In this document: one piece after another, positions 1-9,028 of the stretch
How positions within the stretch are numbered: the first letter of the stretch is position 1
Layout: every line of letters begins with the position of its first letter
Assembly: GCA_016929955.1 (NCBI GenBank)
Contig: JAFGHU010000130.1
Coordinates: forward strand, 1-40,281
DNA length: 40,281 nucleotides
DNA from: Bacteroidales bacterium
GTDB lineage: Bacteria > Bacteroidota > Bacteroidia > Bacteroidales > UBA12170
Reading direction: 5' to 3'
Notes under the pieces: model-generated
What the model was told of the DNA's origin: nothing
Seen by the model: only the letters and a program-made list of their open reading frames with translations
The model's database searches: none
Position numbers and translations under genes: made by a program

Positions 1-2318
1 AATATCAAAGGATTAAACATAATGATTTCGTCGATACGATTCAAAAATTCCGGACGCATACTTTTCTTGAGTATATCCAAAACCTGCTTTTGCAAACGAC
101 TCAAAACTTGCTCTCTATTCTCAGAGTTCAACGCGGCGAGTTGTTCCTGAATTAAATGGGAGCCCGTATTCGAAGTCATTATGATAATCGTATTTTTGAA
201 ATCAACTATGCGGCCTTTATTGTCAGTTAATCGACCATCATCTAAAACCTGCAGCAAAATATTGAACACATCGGGATGCGCTTTTTCAATCTCATCTAAT
301 AAGACAACTGAATAAGGTTTTCTTCGGATAGCTTCTGTAAGTTGACCACTCTCATCGTAGCCTACATAGCCAGGAGGAGCGCCAATTAATCGAGAAACGG
401 CATGTCTTTCTTGGTATTCTGACATGTCGATACGTACCATATTATTTTCATCATCGAAAAGAAATTCAGCCAATGCCTTTGCCAATTCTGTTTTACCCAC
501 ACCTGTAGTTCCCAGAAAAATAAAAGAACCTATAGGCCGATTGCTGTCTTGCAAACCTGCTCTACTTCGGCGGATAGCATTGGCTACAGCTTCTATTCCG
601 GCATCTTGACCTATTACTCTTTCATGCAATTTTTCTTCCAAATGAAGTAGCTTTTCTCTTTCGGTCTGCAGCATTTTGCTCACCGGAATACCAGTAGATC
701 GGGCAACTATTTCGGCAATTTCCTCATAGCCGACTTCTTCGTTGATCAATGCCGCATCTTTTTGCATTGCACTTAAGTTGTGCTGAAAAGCTTCCAAATC
801 TTTTCGAGCTTGAGGGATTTTTCCATAGCGAAGCTCTGCCACCTTTCCTAAATCGCCAATTCGTTCTGCTTGCTCAGCATCAAAGCGCATTGTTTTTATG
901 AGCTGTTTCTGATTTTGAATGGCATCCACTTCTTTTTTCTCGGCTTCCCATTGCGCTCTGACTTCATTTCTCTTTTCACTTAGATTGGCTAATTCTTCCT
1001 CAAGATTTTGCAATTTTAATTTATCCTTTTCCCTTTTGATGGCTTCGCGTTCAATTTCCAGTTGTCTGATCTTGCGCTCAAGCAATTCCAGTTCTTCAGG
1101 CAAAGAATTGATATCTAAACGCAAGCGAGCAGCAGCTTCATCTATTAAATCGATTGCCTTGTCGGGCAGATAACGATCGGTAATATAGCGTTGTGATAAT
1201 TCAACAGCACCCAAAATGGCTTCATCTTTTATCCTTACCTGGTGGTGGGTTTCATAGCGTTCTTTCAAACCACGCAATATGGAGATGGCATCCAAAGTAT
1301 CAGGTTCGTTAACCATAACTTTCTGAAAACGACGTTCTAGCGCTTTATCTTTCTCGAAGAACTTTTGGTATTCGCCCAAAGTTGTTGCACCCACTGCACG
1401 AAGATCGCCGCGAGCCAAAGCCGGTTTTAGAATATTGGCAGCATCCATGGCTCCTTCACTTTTTCCGGCACCTACCAAAGTGTGTATTTCATCAATAAAT
1501 AGGATAATTTGTCCTGCCGAATCAACCACTTCTTTGATAACGCTTTTTAGGCGCTCTTCAAACTCGCCTTTGTATTTAGCACCTGCAATTAAGGCGCCCA
1601 TATCGAGTGAGTAAACGGTTTTATCTTTTAGATTTTCAGGCACATCGCCATTGATAATACGATGTGCCAACCCCTCTACGATGGCCGTTTTTCCAACGCC
1701 GGGCTCACCAATCAGAATAGGATTGTTTTTCGATCGTCGAGATAATATTTGTAAAACGCGTCTTATTTCATCATTTCGTCCAATCACAGGATCAAGCTTC
1801 CCCGATTGAGCAAGCGCATTCAGATTTAAAGCGTATCTATTCAAGGCATTGTATTTTTCTTCCGCATTTGGGCTGTCGGCTTTCTTGCCTTTTCTTAATT
1901 CTTTAATTACAGAAAGAAGATTTTTTTTTGTGAGCCCAAGCGATTTAAGCAAATCAGCGATAGAATCTCTTCCATCGGCTAAAGCTAAAATTAAATGCTC
2001 TGCAGACACAAAGCTATCGCCAAATTCTTTTAATAATCCAAATGCATTTTGAATCGTTTTATTCGACTCATTCGACAGGTAGATTTGCCCATCTGATTTC
2101 ACATAGGAATCCAAAATAGGTTTTAGTTGTCGATTTATTTCATCGGCTTGTACATTTAGCTTATTCAATAAGAAACTCACTAAATGATCATCAGATTCCA
2201 AAAAGGCAGACAAAATATGTCCGTTTTGAATCTGTTGATTCTTATTCGTTTGCGCAATTTCTTGTGCTTTCTGAATAATTTCCTGTGCTTTTATAGTTAA
2301 TTTATCAAAGTTCATCAT
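1..2318 (-). CDS. clpB: ATP-dependent disaggregase ClpB, 3' end cut by window edge
   Basis: ClpB is a hexameric AAA+ chaperone that works with DnaK to pull proteins out of aggregates in the cytoplasm. About 772 codons are visible without a stop; the family is near 865 residues, so roughly the last 95 residues lie before base 1. The N-terminal domain starts [12 protein letters not shown]. It is followed by AAA domain 1 (Walker A GEPGVGKT, Walker [10 protein letters not shown]), the long coiled-coil middle domain typical of ClpB (about bases 800-1180), and AAA domain 2 (Walker A GTTGVGKT, Walker [14 protein letters not shown]). The last visible residues contain [12 protein letters not shown], a conserved D2 motif. 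The start is ATG at 2318 or the adjacent ATG at 2315. The gene is divergent from the CoA-binding protein gene. No clear TAnnTTTG promoter and no CIRCE-type repeat was seen upstream. The identification is very secure. Confidence 0.97.
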   Translation of the reverse strand, partial: MMNFDKLTIKAQEIIQKAQEIAQTNKNQQIQNGHILSAFLESDDHLVSFLLNKLNVQADEINRQLKPILDSYVKSDGQIYLSNESNKTIQNAFGLLKEFGDSFVSAEHLILALADGRDSIADLLKSLGLTKKNLLSVIKELRKGKKADSPNAEEKYNALNRYALNLNALAQSGKLDPVIGRNDEIRRVLQILSRRSKNNPILIGEPGVGKTAIVEGLAHRIINGDVPENLKDKTVYSLDMGALIAGAKYKGEFEERLKSVIKEVVDSAGQIILFIDEIHTLVGAGKSEGAMDAANILKPALARGDLRAVGATTLGEYQKFFEKDKALERRFQKVMVNEPDTLDAISILRGLKERYETHHQVRIKDEAILGAVELSQRYITDRYLPDKAIDLIDEAAARLRLDINSLPEELELLERKIRQLEIEREAIKREKDKLKLQNLEEELANLSEKRNEVRAQWEAEKKEVDAIQNQKQLIKTMRFDAEQAERIGDLGKVAELRYGKIPQARKDLEAFQHNLSAMQKDAALINEEVGYEEIAEIVARSTGIPVSKMLQTEREKLLHLEEKLHERVIGQDAGIEAVANAIRRSRAGLQDSNRPIGSFIFLGTTGVGKTELAKALAEFLFDDENNMVRIDMSEYQERHAVSRLIGAPPGYVGYDESGQLTEAIRRKPYSVVLLDEIEKAHPDVFNILLQVLDDGRLTDNKGRIVDFKNTIIIMTSNTGSHLIQEQLAALNSENREQVLSRLQKQVLDILKKSMRPEFLNRIDEIIMFNPLI

Positions 2319-2630
2319 TTTATTTTATTAAGCCTAATCTCAAATATCTAACCAAAGTAGATTCTTAACGTATAATCCGTAAAAATGACGGTAATTCATT
2401 GATATTTATGTCATTATGGCATTATGTTTATTCTCCAATCCCGATCAAGCAGCTAAGAAATTGTTAATCAATAATTTTAAAAAATTAGAATTCTGTCTTT
2501 TCGTCAGTAGGGTAGCTATTTCAAAATCTCCTCTAGGGAGATATCGCATAGGTAGGCTTTCGAATAAGGAGAATTGCAAATAATAAAAGCATCTCTAAAA
2601 AGAAACTAGTATATTTGCAAAAAAACGAAT
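2319..2630. other. Divergent intergenic region between clpB and the CoA-binding protein gene
   Basis: These 312 bases hold no credible gene. The right end carries a -7 promoter element for the plus-strand gene, listed separately. A short perfect inverted repeat, ATCTCC at 2526-2531 and GGAGAT at 2537-2542 around a TCTAG centre, could be an operator or a weak hairpin. I could not find a matching promoter for clpB on the minus strand. Confidence 0.5.
2610..2617 (+). promoter_or_regulatory. Bacteroidota -7 element for the CoA-binding protein gene
   Basis: TATATTTG matches TAnnTTTG exactly and is followed by a C. It would place the transcription start near 2622 and give a leader of about 9 bases before the ATG at 2631. 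No -33 TTG was found at the usual spacing. Confidence 0.6.
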
Positions 2631-2993
2631 ATGCCTTTAAAAACACTCGTCATCGGAGCTAGTCCAAAACCTGAACGCTATGCCTATAAGGCGGTTAATA
2701 TGCTTAAGGAATACGGCCATCCTGTTGTCGCTGTGGGTTCTCGCGAAGCCATGATAGGTGATACTAAAATTCTGACAGGTTTGCCACAATTTAAGGATAT
2801 CGATACCGTTACTCTTTATGTTGGACCCGCAAATCAACCCGTTTTTTATGATTATATATTGGATTTAAAACCACGGCGAATTATTTTTAATCCGGGAACA
2901 TCCAATACCTATTTTAAAAATAAGGCTGAAGAAAAAGGTATTGAAGTTATTGAAGCTTGTACTTTGGTACTCCTTTCAAGTGCAAAGTTTTAA
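2631..2993 (+). CDS. CoA-binding (YccU-like) domain protein
   Basis: This is a 120-residue single-domain protein of the CoA_binding_2/YccU type, a Rossmann fold that binds CoA or a related nucleotide; its cellular role is poorly known. Visible hallmarks are the N-terminal nucleotide-binding strand-turn TLVIGASPKPERYAYKA (residues 4-20), the central segment VTLYVGPANQP, and the closing motif RRIIFNPGTSN followed by GIEVIEACTLVLL, which fits the usual ending of the family. The length is normal. The ATG at 2631 sits just behind a TAnnTTTG promoter element. The next gene begins about 10 bases after its stop, so it probably leads the operon that continues with the T9SS cargo and transketolase genes. 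The cytoplasmic location is inferred from the lack of a signal peptide. Confidence 0.85.
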   Translation: MPLKTLVIGASPKPERYAYKAVNMLKEYGHPVVAVGSREAMIGDTKILTGLPQFKDIDTVTLYVGPANQPVFYDYILDLKPRRIIFNPGTSNTYFKNKAEEKGIEVIEACTLVLLSSAKF

Positions 2994-3003
2994 AGGTTTG
3001 TAT

Positions 3004-4344
3004 ATGATGCTGATTGGAATAAAGACTAAACATCTATTTTTAATTTTAGGAATTCTATTTCTTGGGCCAAAAAGCACAAAAGCACAAGCCGAGCTCCATT
3101 TGCTAACAAACTGTACAACAACAGATTTCACTATTCCTGTTCAAATAAAAAATTTTGATAATGCCTCTTCGTTTGAATTTGTTTTAAGCTATAATCAGGA
3201 GGTTGTTGCCTTTAAAAAGAGTCTTATTCCTAATGCCAGTTTTACTCTAAATAACAACAACAGTTACGCCATAAAAGTGATTGATGAAAACAATCAACTA
3301 AAAATACAGTGGTCGGCCTATTATGGGGTTTCGATAAATGACGAGGCTTTGTTATTTCTTCAATTCGAAAAAGTAAATGACGGGAATCCTGAGTTTATGT
3401 GGAATACAGCTTCCTCGCATTTATATCGCATTGGCGATATAGAGCAAGAAGTCCAGTATTCGGTTGAATCAAACCTTGTGCTGCCTTTGGTAAGTCAATA
3501 TCACGTTAATTTTCAACAATTGGTAAAAGGGTGTAGAGATGATAGTGAAAATGGATGTAAAGCGCAAGCCGAAGTTACGGTTAGCGGAGCCTCAGCGCCA
3601 TTAACGTATAAATGGAACGATAAGTTTAATCAGCAAACACAAGTGGCCATAGGACTTTGTCAAGATCCTGTATCTGTAGTTATTCGCGATGCAAATGCGT
3701 GTTTGTTTGGAGGTATTTTTCAAGCATCCGTGTATCCTGCCAATGAGATGGAGATATTTTCTAATCCTGAGCTTGCGTATATCACCAAACCAAATGTTGA
3801 ATTTTCAAGCGCTTTTTTGGGCGATGAACCCCAAGCCTATAAATGGGATTTTGGAGATGGCGCTACTGCAACAACTGCAAATGCGGAACATACTTATGAA
3901 AAAGTAGATCATTATAGCGTCTCGCTGTGGACGCGAAGTAATGAAGGCTGCGATACTACAGTAAAAATCGACAATTTTGAGGTGCGCGAATTGGATTTCT
4001 GTATTCCGAATGTTTTTACGCCCAATGGCGACAATATCAATGACCGTTGGATTTTTAAAATCGGAAATCCTCCCGTGGACGATGCTACTAATGGTCTTAA
4101 AACGGGTATTTACGAAACAAATACGTGTGCAGGTGAAGATTTAATTTTTAATGCACATTTTAAAAATACACATTTAGTCATATTCAATCGTAACGGAGCT
4201 AAAGTTTACGAGTGTTCATCTTGTTCTGAAGGATGGGATGGAGCTTCGTTGCCTGATGGCGTTTACTTTTATGTTTTTGAATGGGAAGGTGAATATTCAT
4301 CGGGGCGAGAACAAGGCGATGTTACAATTTTAAGCGGAAAATAA
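3004..4344 (+). CDS. Secreted T9SS type B sorting domain protein with PKD domain
   Basis: This protein is secreted and probably surface-attached; its function is unknown. From the ATG at 3004 it has about 446 residues. An upstream TTG in the same frame (2941) would overlap the previous gene and put extra residues before the signal peptide, so I prefer 3004 or 3007. The signal peptide runs through LFLILGILFLG and ends near KAQA. Then comes a cohesin-like beta region (FEFVLSYNQEVVAFKKS), a SprB-repeat-like segment (PLTYKWNDKF), and a PKD domain with the signature WDFGDG. The C-terminus is the gliding-motility/CHU_C type B sorting domain: CIPNVFTPNGDNINDRW, then VIFNRNGAKVYE, then PDGVYFYVFEW. 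It lies between the CoA-binding gene and the transketolase genes with about 10 bases on either side. T9SS components themselves are not in the window. Confidence 0.85.
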   Translation: MMLIGIKTKHLFLILGILFLGPKSTKAQAELHLLTNCTTTDFTIPVQIKNFDNASSFEFVLSYNQEVVAFKKSLIPNASFTLNNNNSYAIKVIDENNQLKIQWSAYYGVSINDEALLFLQFEKVNDGNPEFMWNTASSHLYRIGDIEQEVQYSVESNLVLPLVSQYHVNFQQLVKGCRDDSENGCKAQAEVTVSGASAPLTYKWNDKFNQQTQVAIGLCQDPVSVVIRDANACLFGGIFQASVYPANEMEIFSNPELAYITKPNVEFSSAFLGDEPQAYKWDFGDGATATTANAEHTYEKVDHYSVSLWTRSNEGCDTTVKIDNFEVRELDFCIPNVFTPNGDNINDRWIFKIGNPPVDDATNGLKTGIYETNTCAGEDLIFNAHFKNTHLVIFNRNGAKVYECSSCSEGWDGASLPDGVYFYVFEWEGEYSSGREQGDVTILSGK

Positions 4345-4354
4345 TAAAAAATTT

Positions 4355-5200
4355 ATGGATAAAATTCAAGAAATTCAATCATTTGCAACTCAAGTACGAA
4401 GAGATGTTTTAAGAATGGTGCATAGTGCTAAATCGGGTCATCCGGGCGGATCGCTGGGCTGCGCCGATTTTATGAGCGTTTTATACAAAGAAATCCTAAA
4501 ATACGATTCAAGTAATTTTACGATGGACGGTATCAACGAAGATTTGTTTTTTTTATCAAACGGACATATTGCTCCGGTTTGGTATAGTGTTATGGCTCGT
4601 AGCGGGTTCTTTCCTATCAACGAGTTAGGCACTTTGCGGAAACTAGGTTCACGACTGCAGGGTCATCCTACTAATCACGAGGGATTACCCGGTGTGCGCA
4701 TTGCGTCGGGCTCATTAGGACAAGGTTTATCCGTGGCACTTGGTGCGGCACAAACAAAAAAACTCAATAATGATAAACACCTTGTTTTTTCTTTGCACGG
4801 CGATGGTGAACTCGATGAAGGCCAGATTTGGGAAGCTTTAACTTATGGTGCAGCAAATAAAATCGATAATATTATTAGTACCATCGATTATAATCAAAAA
4901 CAAATTGATGGCCCAATAAAAGAGGTGCTCGATTTAGGCGATTTAAAAGCAAAACTTATTGCATTTGGTTGGGATGTTTTAGAAATGCAAGGCAATGATG
5001 TTGCCCATGTAATCGATATTTTAAAACAAGCAATTGCCAGAACAGGCAAAGGAAAACCGGTAGCGATAATTATGCATACTGAAATGGGTGCTGGTGTTGA
5101 TTTTATGATGGGAACACATAAATGGCACGGTACAACACCAAATGACGAACAATTGGAAATTGCCTTAGCACAACTTCTCGAAACCCTGGGAGATTACTAA
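4355..5200 (+). CDS. Transketolase, N-terminal (TPP-binding) subunit
   Basis: This is the N-terminal half of transketolase, which transfers two-carbon units between sugar phosphates in the non-oxidative pentose phosphate pathway. It has 281 residues, the expected size for the split form. The thiamine diphosphate motif is visible as GDGELDEGQIWEAL followed by a conserved N in TIDYNQKQIDG. Upstream are AKSGHPGGSLGCADF and SNGHIAPVWYSVMA, which shape the cofactor and substrate site. The gene ends just before the C-terminal subunit, 27 bases away, and follows the T9SS cargo gene by 10 bases. The two transketolase subunits must assemble to be active. Confidence is high; DXP synthase is excluded because that enzyme is a single long chain. 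Confidence 0.95.
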   Translation: MDKIQEIQSFATQVRRDVLRMVHSAKSGHPGGSLGCADFMSVLYKEILKYDSSNFTMDGINEDLFFLSNGHIAPVWYSVMARSGFFPINELGTLRKLGSRLQGHPTNHEGLPGVRIASGSLGQGLSVALGAAQTKKLNNDKHLVFSLHGDGELDEGQIWEALTYGAANKIDNIISTIDYNQKQIDGPIKEVLDLGDLKAKLIAFGWDVLEMQGNDVAHVIDILKQAIARTGKGKPVAIIMHTEMGAGVDFMMGTHKWHGTTPNDEQLEIALAQLLETLGDY

Positions 5201-5227
5201 AATTATGCCTTAAACTTTTTGAATACG

Positions 5228-6184
5228 ATGAAAAAATATACCTATACAGATAAAATAGATACACGCTCAGGATTTGGTGCCGGATTACATCAATTAGGCA
5301 AAACAAATCCAAATGTTGTTGCTTTAGTTGCCGATTTAACGGGTTCCTTAAAAATGGATGCCTTTAAAAAGGATTTTCCGGAACGCTTTTTTCAATCCGG
5401 AATTGCCGAAGCCAATATGATGGGCATGGCTGCCGGTATGACTATAGGAGGGAAGATTCCATTTGCTGGAACTTTTGCTGCCTTTGCTACCGGTCGTGTT
5501 TATGATCAAGTTCGTCAGTCGATTGCTTATTCCTCTAAGAATGTAAAAATTTGCGCTTCACATGCAGGTATCACTTTAGGCGAAGATGGAGCAACGCATC
5601 AAATCATCGAAGATATCGGATTGATGAAAATGCTTCCGGGTATGGTTGTTATAAGTCCTTGCGATTATAACCAAACCAAAGCGGCCACATTAGCCATAGC
5701 TGATTATGAGGGACCTGTTTATTTGCGTTTTGGACGTCCGGCAGTGCCTAATTTTACCACTCCTGATGAAAAATTTGAGATTGGTAAAGCACAACTATTA
5801 AACGAAGGAAGTGATCTTACAATTATCGCTACCGGACATTTGGTTTGGGAAGCTATTCAAGCCGGTGAAGCACTCGAAAAAGAAGGAATAAATGCGGAAA
5901 TCATTAATATTCATACGATTAAACCTCTGGATAAAGAGGCCATTTTAGCATCTGCTAAGAAAACAAGATGTGTTATAACTGCAGAAGAACATCAAAAAGC
6001 CGGTGGATTAGGCGAAAGTATTGCCTCCCTGTTAGCTCAGGAATTACCTACGCCCATGGAAATGATTGCCATTAATGATGAGTGGGGACAAAGTGGAACG
6101 CCAAGTGAATTGATGGAGAAATACAACTTAAATGCCACAAGTATTATTGATGCGGCTAAAAGGATGTTTGCAAAAAAGTCTTGA
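5228..6184 (+). CDS. Transketolase, C-terminal (pyrimidine-binding) subunit
   Basis: This is the partner subunit of the preceding gene, about 318 residues. It contains the PYR domain with the catalytic glutamate in GIAEANMMGMAAG and the pyrimidine-binding loop PFAGTFAAFATGR. A conserved SHAGITLGEDGATHQ segment and the C-terminal transketolase domain (LTIIATGHLVWEA, then RCVITAEEHQKAGGLGE) follow. An in-frame TTG at 5219 would add three residues; the ATG at 5228 gives MKKYTYTDK, a natural start, and is preferred. The 27-base gap from the N-terminal subunit implies cotranscription. Downstream there is no gene for over 350 bases, only a structured region and terminators. Confidence 0.95.
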   Translation: MKKYTYTDKIDTRSGFGAGLHQLGKTNPNVVALVADLTGSLKMDAFKKDFPERFFQSGIAEANMMGMAAGMTIGGKIPFAGTFAAFATGRVYDQVRQSIAYSSKNVKICASHAGITLGEDGATHQIIEDIGLMKMLPGMVVISPCDYNQTKAATLAIADYEGPVYLRFGRPAVPNFTTPDEKFEIGKAQLLNEGSDLTIIATGHLVWEAIQAGEALEKEGINAEIINIHTIKPLDKEAILASAKKTRCVITAEEHQKAGGLGESIASLLAQELPTPMEMIAINDEWGQSGTPSELMEKYNLNATSIIDAAKRMFAKKS

Positions 6185-6352
6185 TTAACTAAACATACAT
6201 TAAAGAATGATTGGAAATTTGGAAAATTGTCCAATTTTTGAATTGCCTGTATAACATCAGTAAACATAATAGGCTGGTATGTAATTCAATAGTTTTTTGG
6301 CATAAATATTGTTAAAAAATATGCGAGTTCTTTCATTAAGTTAATCTTAATT

Positions 6353-6398
6353 ATAGTGTCGGAGTGGTTACCGCACTATTTAGGAGTAGTGATACTCC
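6353..6398 (+). other. Two-hairpin structured RNA candidate downstream of transketolase
   Basis: Hairpin I pairs ATAGTG (6353-6358) and CGG (6360-6362), with one bulged T at 6359, to CCG (6371-6373) and CACTAT (6374-6379): nine base pairs with an 8-base loop. Hairpin II is GGAGTA (6383-6388), GNRA-type loop GTGA, TACTCC (6393-6398). The GGAGT sequence occurs in the loop region of hairpin I (6361-6365) and again in hairpin II, while ACTCC occurs once, so the two copies could compete. A run of seven T follows at 6411-6417, then the terminator at 6430. It could be a 3' UTR element or a small RNA; there is no clear promoter. The surrounding stretch 6185-6541 has no gene. Confidence 0.4.
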
Positions 6399-6429
6399 AC
6401 GTAATTAATATTTTTTTAATAATTGTTCG

Positions 6430-6462
6430 AAAGCCGAAGATTCATTTCTTTGGCTTTTTTTT
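6430..6462 (+). terminator. Intrinsic terminator of the transketolase operon
   Basis: AAAGCCGAAGA (6430-6440) pairs with TCTTTGGCTTT (6447-6457) with one G-U pair and a 6-base loop, followed by a T-run to 6462. It lies about 245 bases after the transketolase stop, so the transcript would include the structured element between them. Confidence 0.8.
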
Positions 6463-6486
6463 GTTTTGGCTTCGATACAAAAAAGA

Positions 6487-6518
6487 TAAAAAAAAATGAT
6501 TCGAAAATTAATCGAACC
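6487..6518 (-). terminator. Intrinsic terminator for the outer-membrane protein gene
   Basis: Read on the minus strand, GGTTCGA (6518-6512) pairs with TCGAATC (6504-6498) around a 7-base loop, with one G-U pair, followed by a long T-run (the A-run at 6487-6496). It lies 24 bases after the stop of the gene ending at 6542 and faces the plus-strand terminator at 6430-6462. Confidence 0.7.
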
Positions 6519-6541
6519 ATTTCTCTATTTTTAACTATTAT

Positions 6542-8020
6542 TTAGAAAAGACTGTACAAAAGACTGATTTTAAGTGTTTGGTTTATTTCTTTTAAATCTC
6601 GATCACCATTAATTAAATTTAAGTAATTATTATCAGCTAAAAATAAATTATAATTATAGTCGTAAATTGCATTTGTTGATGAATCAGAACTTCTCTTTCT
6701 GTAATCCAAACTGTATATAAAATTCACTTTGAATTGGGGTGAGATATAATAATTTACAGCTAATTGGGCAAGACCTTCTATTCCATTATTTCCGATCCCA
6801 TAAATATCCTGTGTACTATCTGTTTTATCAAAAAATTGGTAGTAAAGAAAAGAATAGGAAAAAGTCAAATCAGTTCTAGTATTTGGATAAAATCCGATAC
6901 TTTGAGCAAATTTGACTTGTAAATTAGGAATGTCAGATATTTTTTCTAGAGGATCATCTATCGTATTTGTTTGCTTAACATTTACACAGCCATAATAGCT
7001 AGAAATATCGATGGAATTTTGCCATTTTAAGTCAATCGGTTTTTCGTATTTAAATTCTAATCCCGTATACAGCTGAGCCGATCTTATTTTGTTTTCTTCG
7101 CTTTCTTCATTAGAATCCGTTTTATCGTCATTTAAATAGTATCCAGGCATTAGCACGAAAGCAATACGGGTTCCACTACTTCTATACACACGATCACCGT
7201 AATCCCAGAAATCTGCTAAAGTTGTGAAATATTTTATATTTGATTCTGATACAATATGATTTGAATCCAAATAATTAGCTATAGTCTCAAGTTCATAAAT
7301 TTTTCTCAACCTTGCATCAAAATACCTTTTGTTTTTGATTTTAGATATTAAGTGTGCAAATTCAAAAACATCTTTATTAGTCAATTCCTTAGCTATATTT
7401 TTTTGCTTTTGTAAACCCTCTAATATGTATATGGCCTGTCTGGCATCTGATACAGGTTCAATACGACCGAATCCGAATTTAAAGGAAAGTTTTATAAATA
7501 TTTCGTCATTGTTATGATCATATTCATTATCTGGTAGGGATTCTTGTTCAGAGTTATAAGTATAGTAGCTGTATCTATAAATGAAATTGGGATTGACTTC
7601 AAAGAATTCCAGATTCTTTAAATACATACGATTTACAGAATTCAAATATAAACTTGGTGAAAAGGAGAAAGCGTTTGTTTCACTTGGGTCTAGTATTTCA
7701 CGATCTCCATGAGTTTTACTCAATGAAAGATTTAAAGTTGCACTTAAAGATTGTTGGAATTTTTGACTATTTGTTATAGACTGGTAATTTGCATAGAGTG
7801 AATTTGATAAGTAAGTTGAGTTTCTCTTTTCGTAAAGGCTATTTTCAATAGTGTTTTTAAGGTAGTTGTTTTGAGCATTCAGATTAAAATTAAAATCTAA
7901 AGCTTTTCTCTTGTAATCCGGAAATTTGTACTTCGCAAGATCGAATTCATTAAGCTGACCAAAACTTTGTCCAATAAATAAAAATCCGCATAACAGAGCT
8001 CCAATAGTTTTACGTTTCAT
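6542..8020 (-). CDS. Putative outer-membrane beta-barrel protein of unknown function
   Basis: I do not recognise the family. From the ATG at 8020 the protein has about 492 residues and begins with a signal peptide (MKRKTIGALLCGFLFIGQSFG, cleaved before QLNEF). ATGs at 8026 and 8059 are possible but put extra polar residues ahead of the signal. Much of the chain consists of alternating polar and aromatic strands such as FIYRYSYYTYNS, LTFSYSFLYYQFF and FKVNFIYSLDYRKRS, which suggests a beta-barrel. A central segment (about residues 190-280, EPVSDARQAIYILEGLQKQ onward) looks helical and may be a periplasmic domain. The chain ends in LLYSLF, and a terminal aromatic residue is common in outer-membrane proteins. 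It has its own terminator and stands alone between the transketolase operon and the EamA gene. Barrel topology is inference. Confidence 0.6.
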   Translation of the reverse strand: MKRKTIGALLCGFLFIGQSFGQLNEFDLAKYKFPDYKRKALDFNFNLNAQNNYLKNTIENSLYEKRNSTYLSNSLYANYQSITNSQKFQQSLSATLNLSLSKTHGDREILDPSETNAFSFSPSLYLNSVNRMYLKNLEFFEVNPNFIYRYSYYTYNSEQESLPDNEYDHNNDEIFIKLSFKFGFGRIEPVSDARQAIYILEGLQKQKNIAKELTNKDVFEFAHLISKIKNKRYFDARLRKIYELETIANYLDSNHIVSESNIKYFTTLADFWDYGDRVYRSSGTRIAFVLMPGYYLNDDKTDSNEESEENKIRSAQLYTGLEFKYEKPIDLKWQNSIDISSYYGCVNVKQTNTIDDPLEKISDIPNLQVKFAQSIGFYPNTRTDLTFSYSFLYYQFFDKTDSTQDIYGIGNNGIEGLAQLAVNYYISPQFKVNFIYSLDYRKRSSDSSTNAIYDYNYNLFLADNNYLNLINGDRDLKEINQTLKISLLYSLF

Positions 8021-8146
8021 ATGCATTTGTTTTAATGGGTTTATACAGTTGTTATACATTACAACATTTATACCATACTTTTAAAATAAGTCAATAAAAG
8101 CAAGACTAAAAACACAATAGCCCTATTATCAGCCAATTACAATCAA

Positions 8147-9028
8147 TTATTTTTTGATCTGCGAAAGATAAAGACCAAACAATACAATGGCTACACCGAC
8201 AAGTTTTATCAATGAAATGGATTCATTTAAAACAAAAAAGGCAAATATTAAGGTAAAAACAGGAATGCTATTTGAAAAAGCGGAAGCTTTGCTAGCGCCA
8301 ATCTTAGAAATACCATAAGTAAACAGAACAAAAGCAAATGAAGAGGCAAATAAGGCCAGATTAACAAATGAAAATGCAAGATCGAAAGTGATCAATTGGG
8401 GGATTTCCAATAAATTATTCCACTCGAAAAGAACGATTAGAGGCAGGAATAAAGCAATACCGATTAAATTCTGAAAAGTAGTAATGCTGATACTATTGTA
8501 ATTGGAAGTTAATTTCTTAAGTCCTAAACCATAGACAGTACCAGTAATAACCGCCAAAAAAAGCATAAGTATTCCCAACCAGGAAAATATAAAATTGTTG
8601 CCAAATTCCAGTACTACTAAAATAACACCTACAAAGGAAATAAATAAACCTAAAATATTCATTCGGGTTAGTTTTTCGCGAAATAAAATATAGGCGCCAA
8701 CAGGCGTAAATAAAGGAATAGTTGCAATCAGAATAGAGGCAATGGAGGCCGATGTATATTTAATGCCATAACCTTCAAAAATAAAGTATAAAAAAGGTTG
8801 AGTAAAAGAGAGAAACAGTAAAAAAGGAATGTCTTTTTTCTGAATTTTTTGTAGTTTTTTACTTGCTTTAGCTATGACGTATAAAAGAAAAAAAGACAAA
8901 ACCAGTCGAATAAAAATAATGATAAGCGGCGTAAATACATCCAATAGCTGACGAGTCCAAACAAATGACAAGCCCCAAAACATCATAGCAAAAAAGAGGG
9001 CAGGGTAGGCTTTATTTATTTTTTTCAT
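8147..9028 (-). CDS. EamA/DMT-family permease
   Basis: This is an inner-membrane protein of the drug/metabolite transporter superfamily (EamA type), 293 residues and about ten predicted hydrophobic helices, the normal size. The two EamA repeats are visible: the first opens with PALFFAMMFWGLSFVWTR and the second begins near WLGILMLFLAVITGTVYGLG and closes with the conserved ASAFSNSIPVFTLIFAFF and VGVAIVLFGLYLSQ. The substrate cannot be read from the sequence; relatives export amino acids, nucleotides or other small metabolites. The start codon overlaps the stop of the upstream TonB-dependent receptor gene by four bases (ATGA), so the two are probably cotranscribed and translationally coupled. 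That hints at related substrates, but this is only inference. Confidence 0.88.
   Translation of the reverse strand: MKKINKAYPALFFAMMFWGLSFVWTRQLLDVFTPLIIIFIRLVLSFFLLYVIAKASKKLQKIQKKDIPFLLFLSFTQPFLYFIFEGYGIKYTSASIASILIATIPLFTPVGAYILFREKLTRMNILGLFISFVGVILVVLEFGNNFIFSWLGILMLFLAVITGTVYGLGLKKLTSNYNSISITTFQNLIGIALFLPLIVLFEWNNLLEIPQLITFDLAFSFVNLALFASSFAFVLFTYGISKIGASKASAFSNSIPVFTLIFAFFVLNESISLIKLVGVAIVLFGLYLSQIKK

Noticed and set aside
919-1173. Open frames opposite clpB, clpC, gyrA and other long genes
   Set aside because: These are antisense shadows of well-supported coding genes. Their serine-rich or low-complexity translations show no signal peptide, domain or promoter.
2941-3003. T9SS protein starting at TTG 2941
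   Set aside because: It would overlap the previous gene by 53 bases and put 21 residues in front of a signal peptide. The ATG at 3004 fits better.
6359-6400. tRNA-like sequence (a D-arm-like GGAGTGGTTA followed by a hairpin)
   Set aside because: The second hairpin has a 4-base loop rather than a 7-base anticodon loop, and there is no T-arm or acceptor stem. It is not a tRNA or a clear tRNA remnant.
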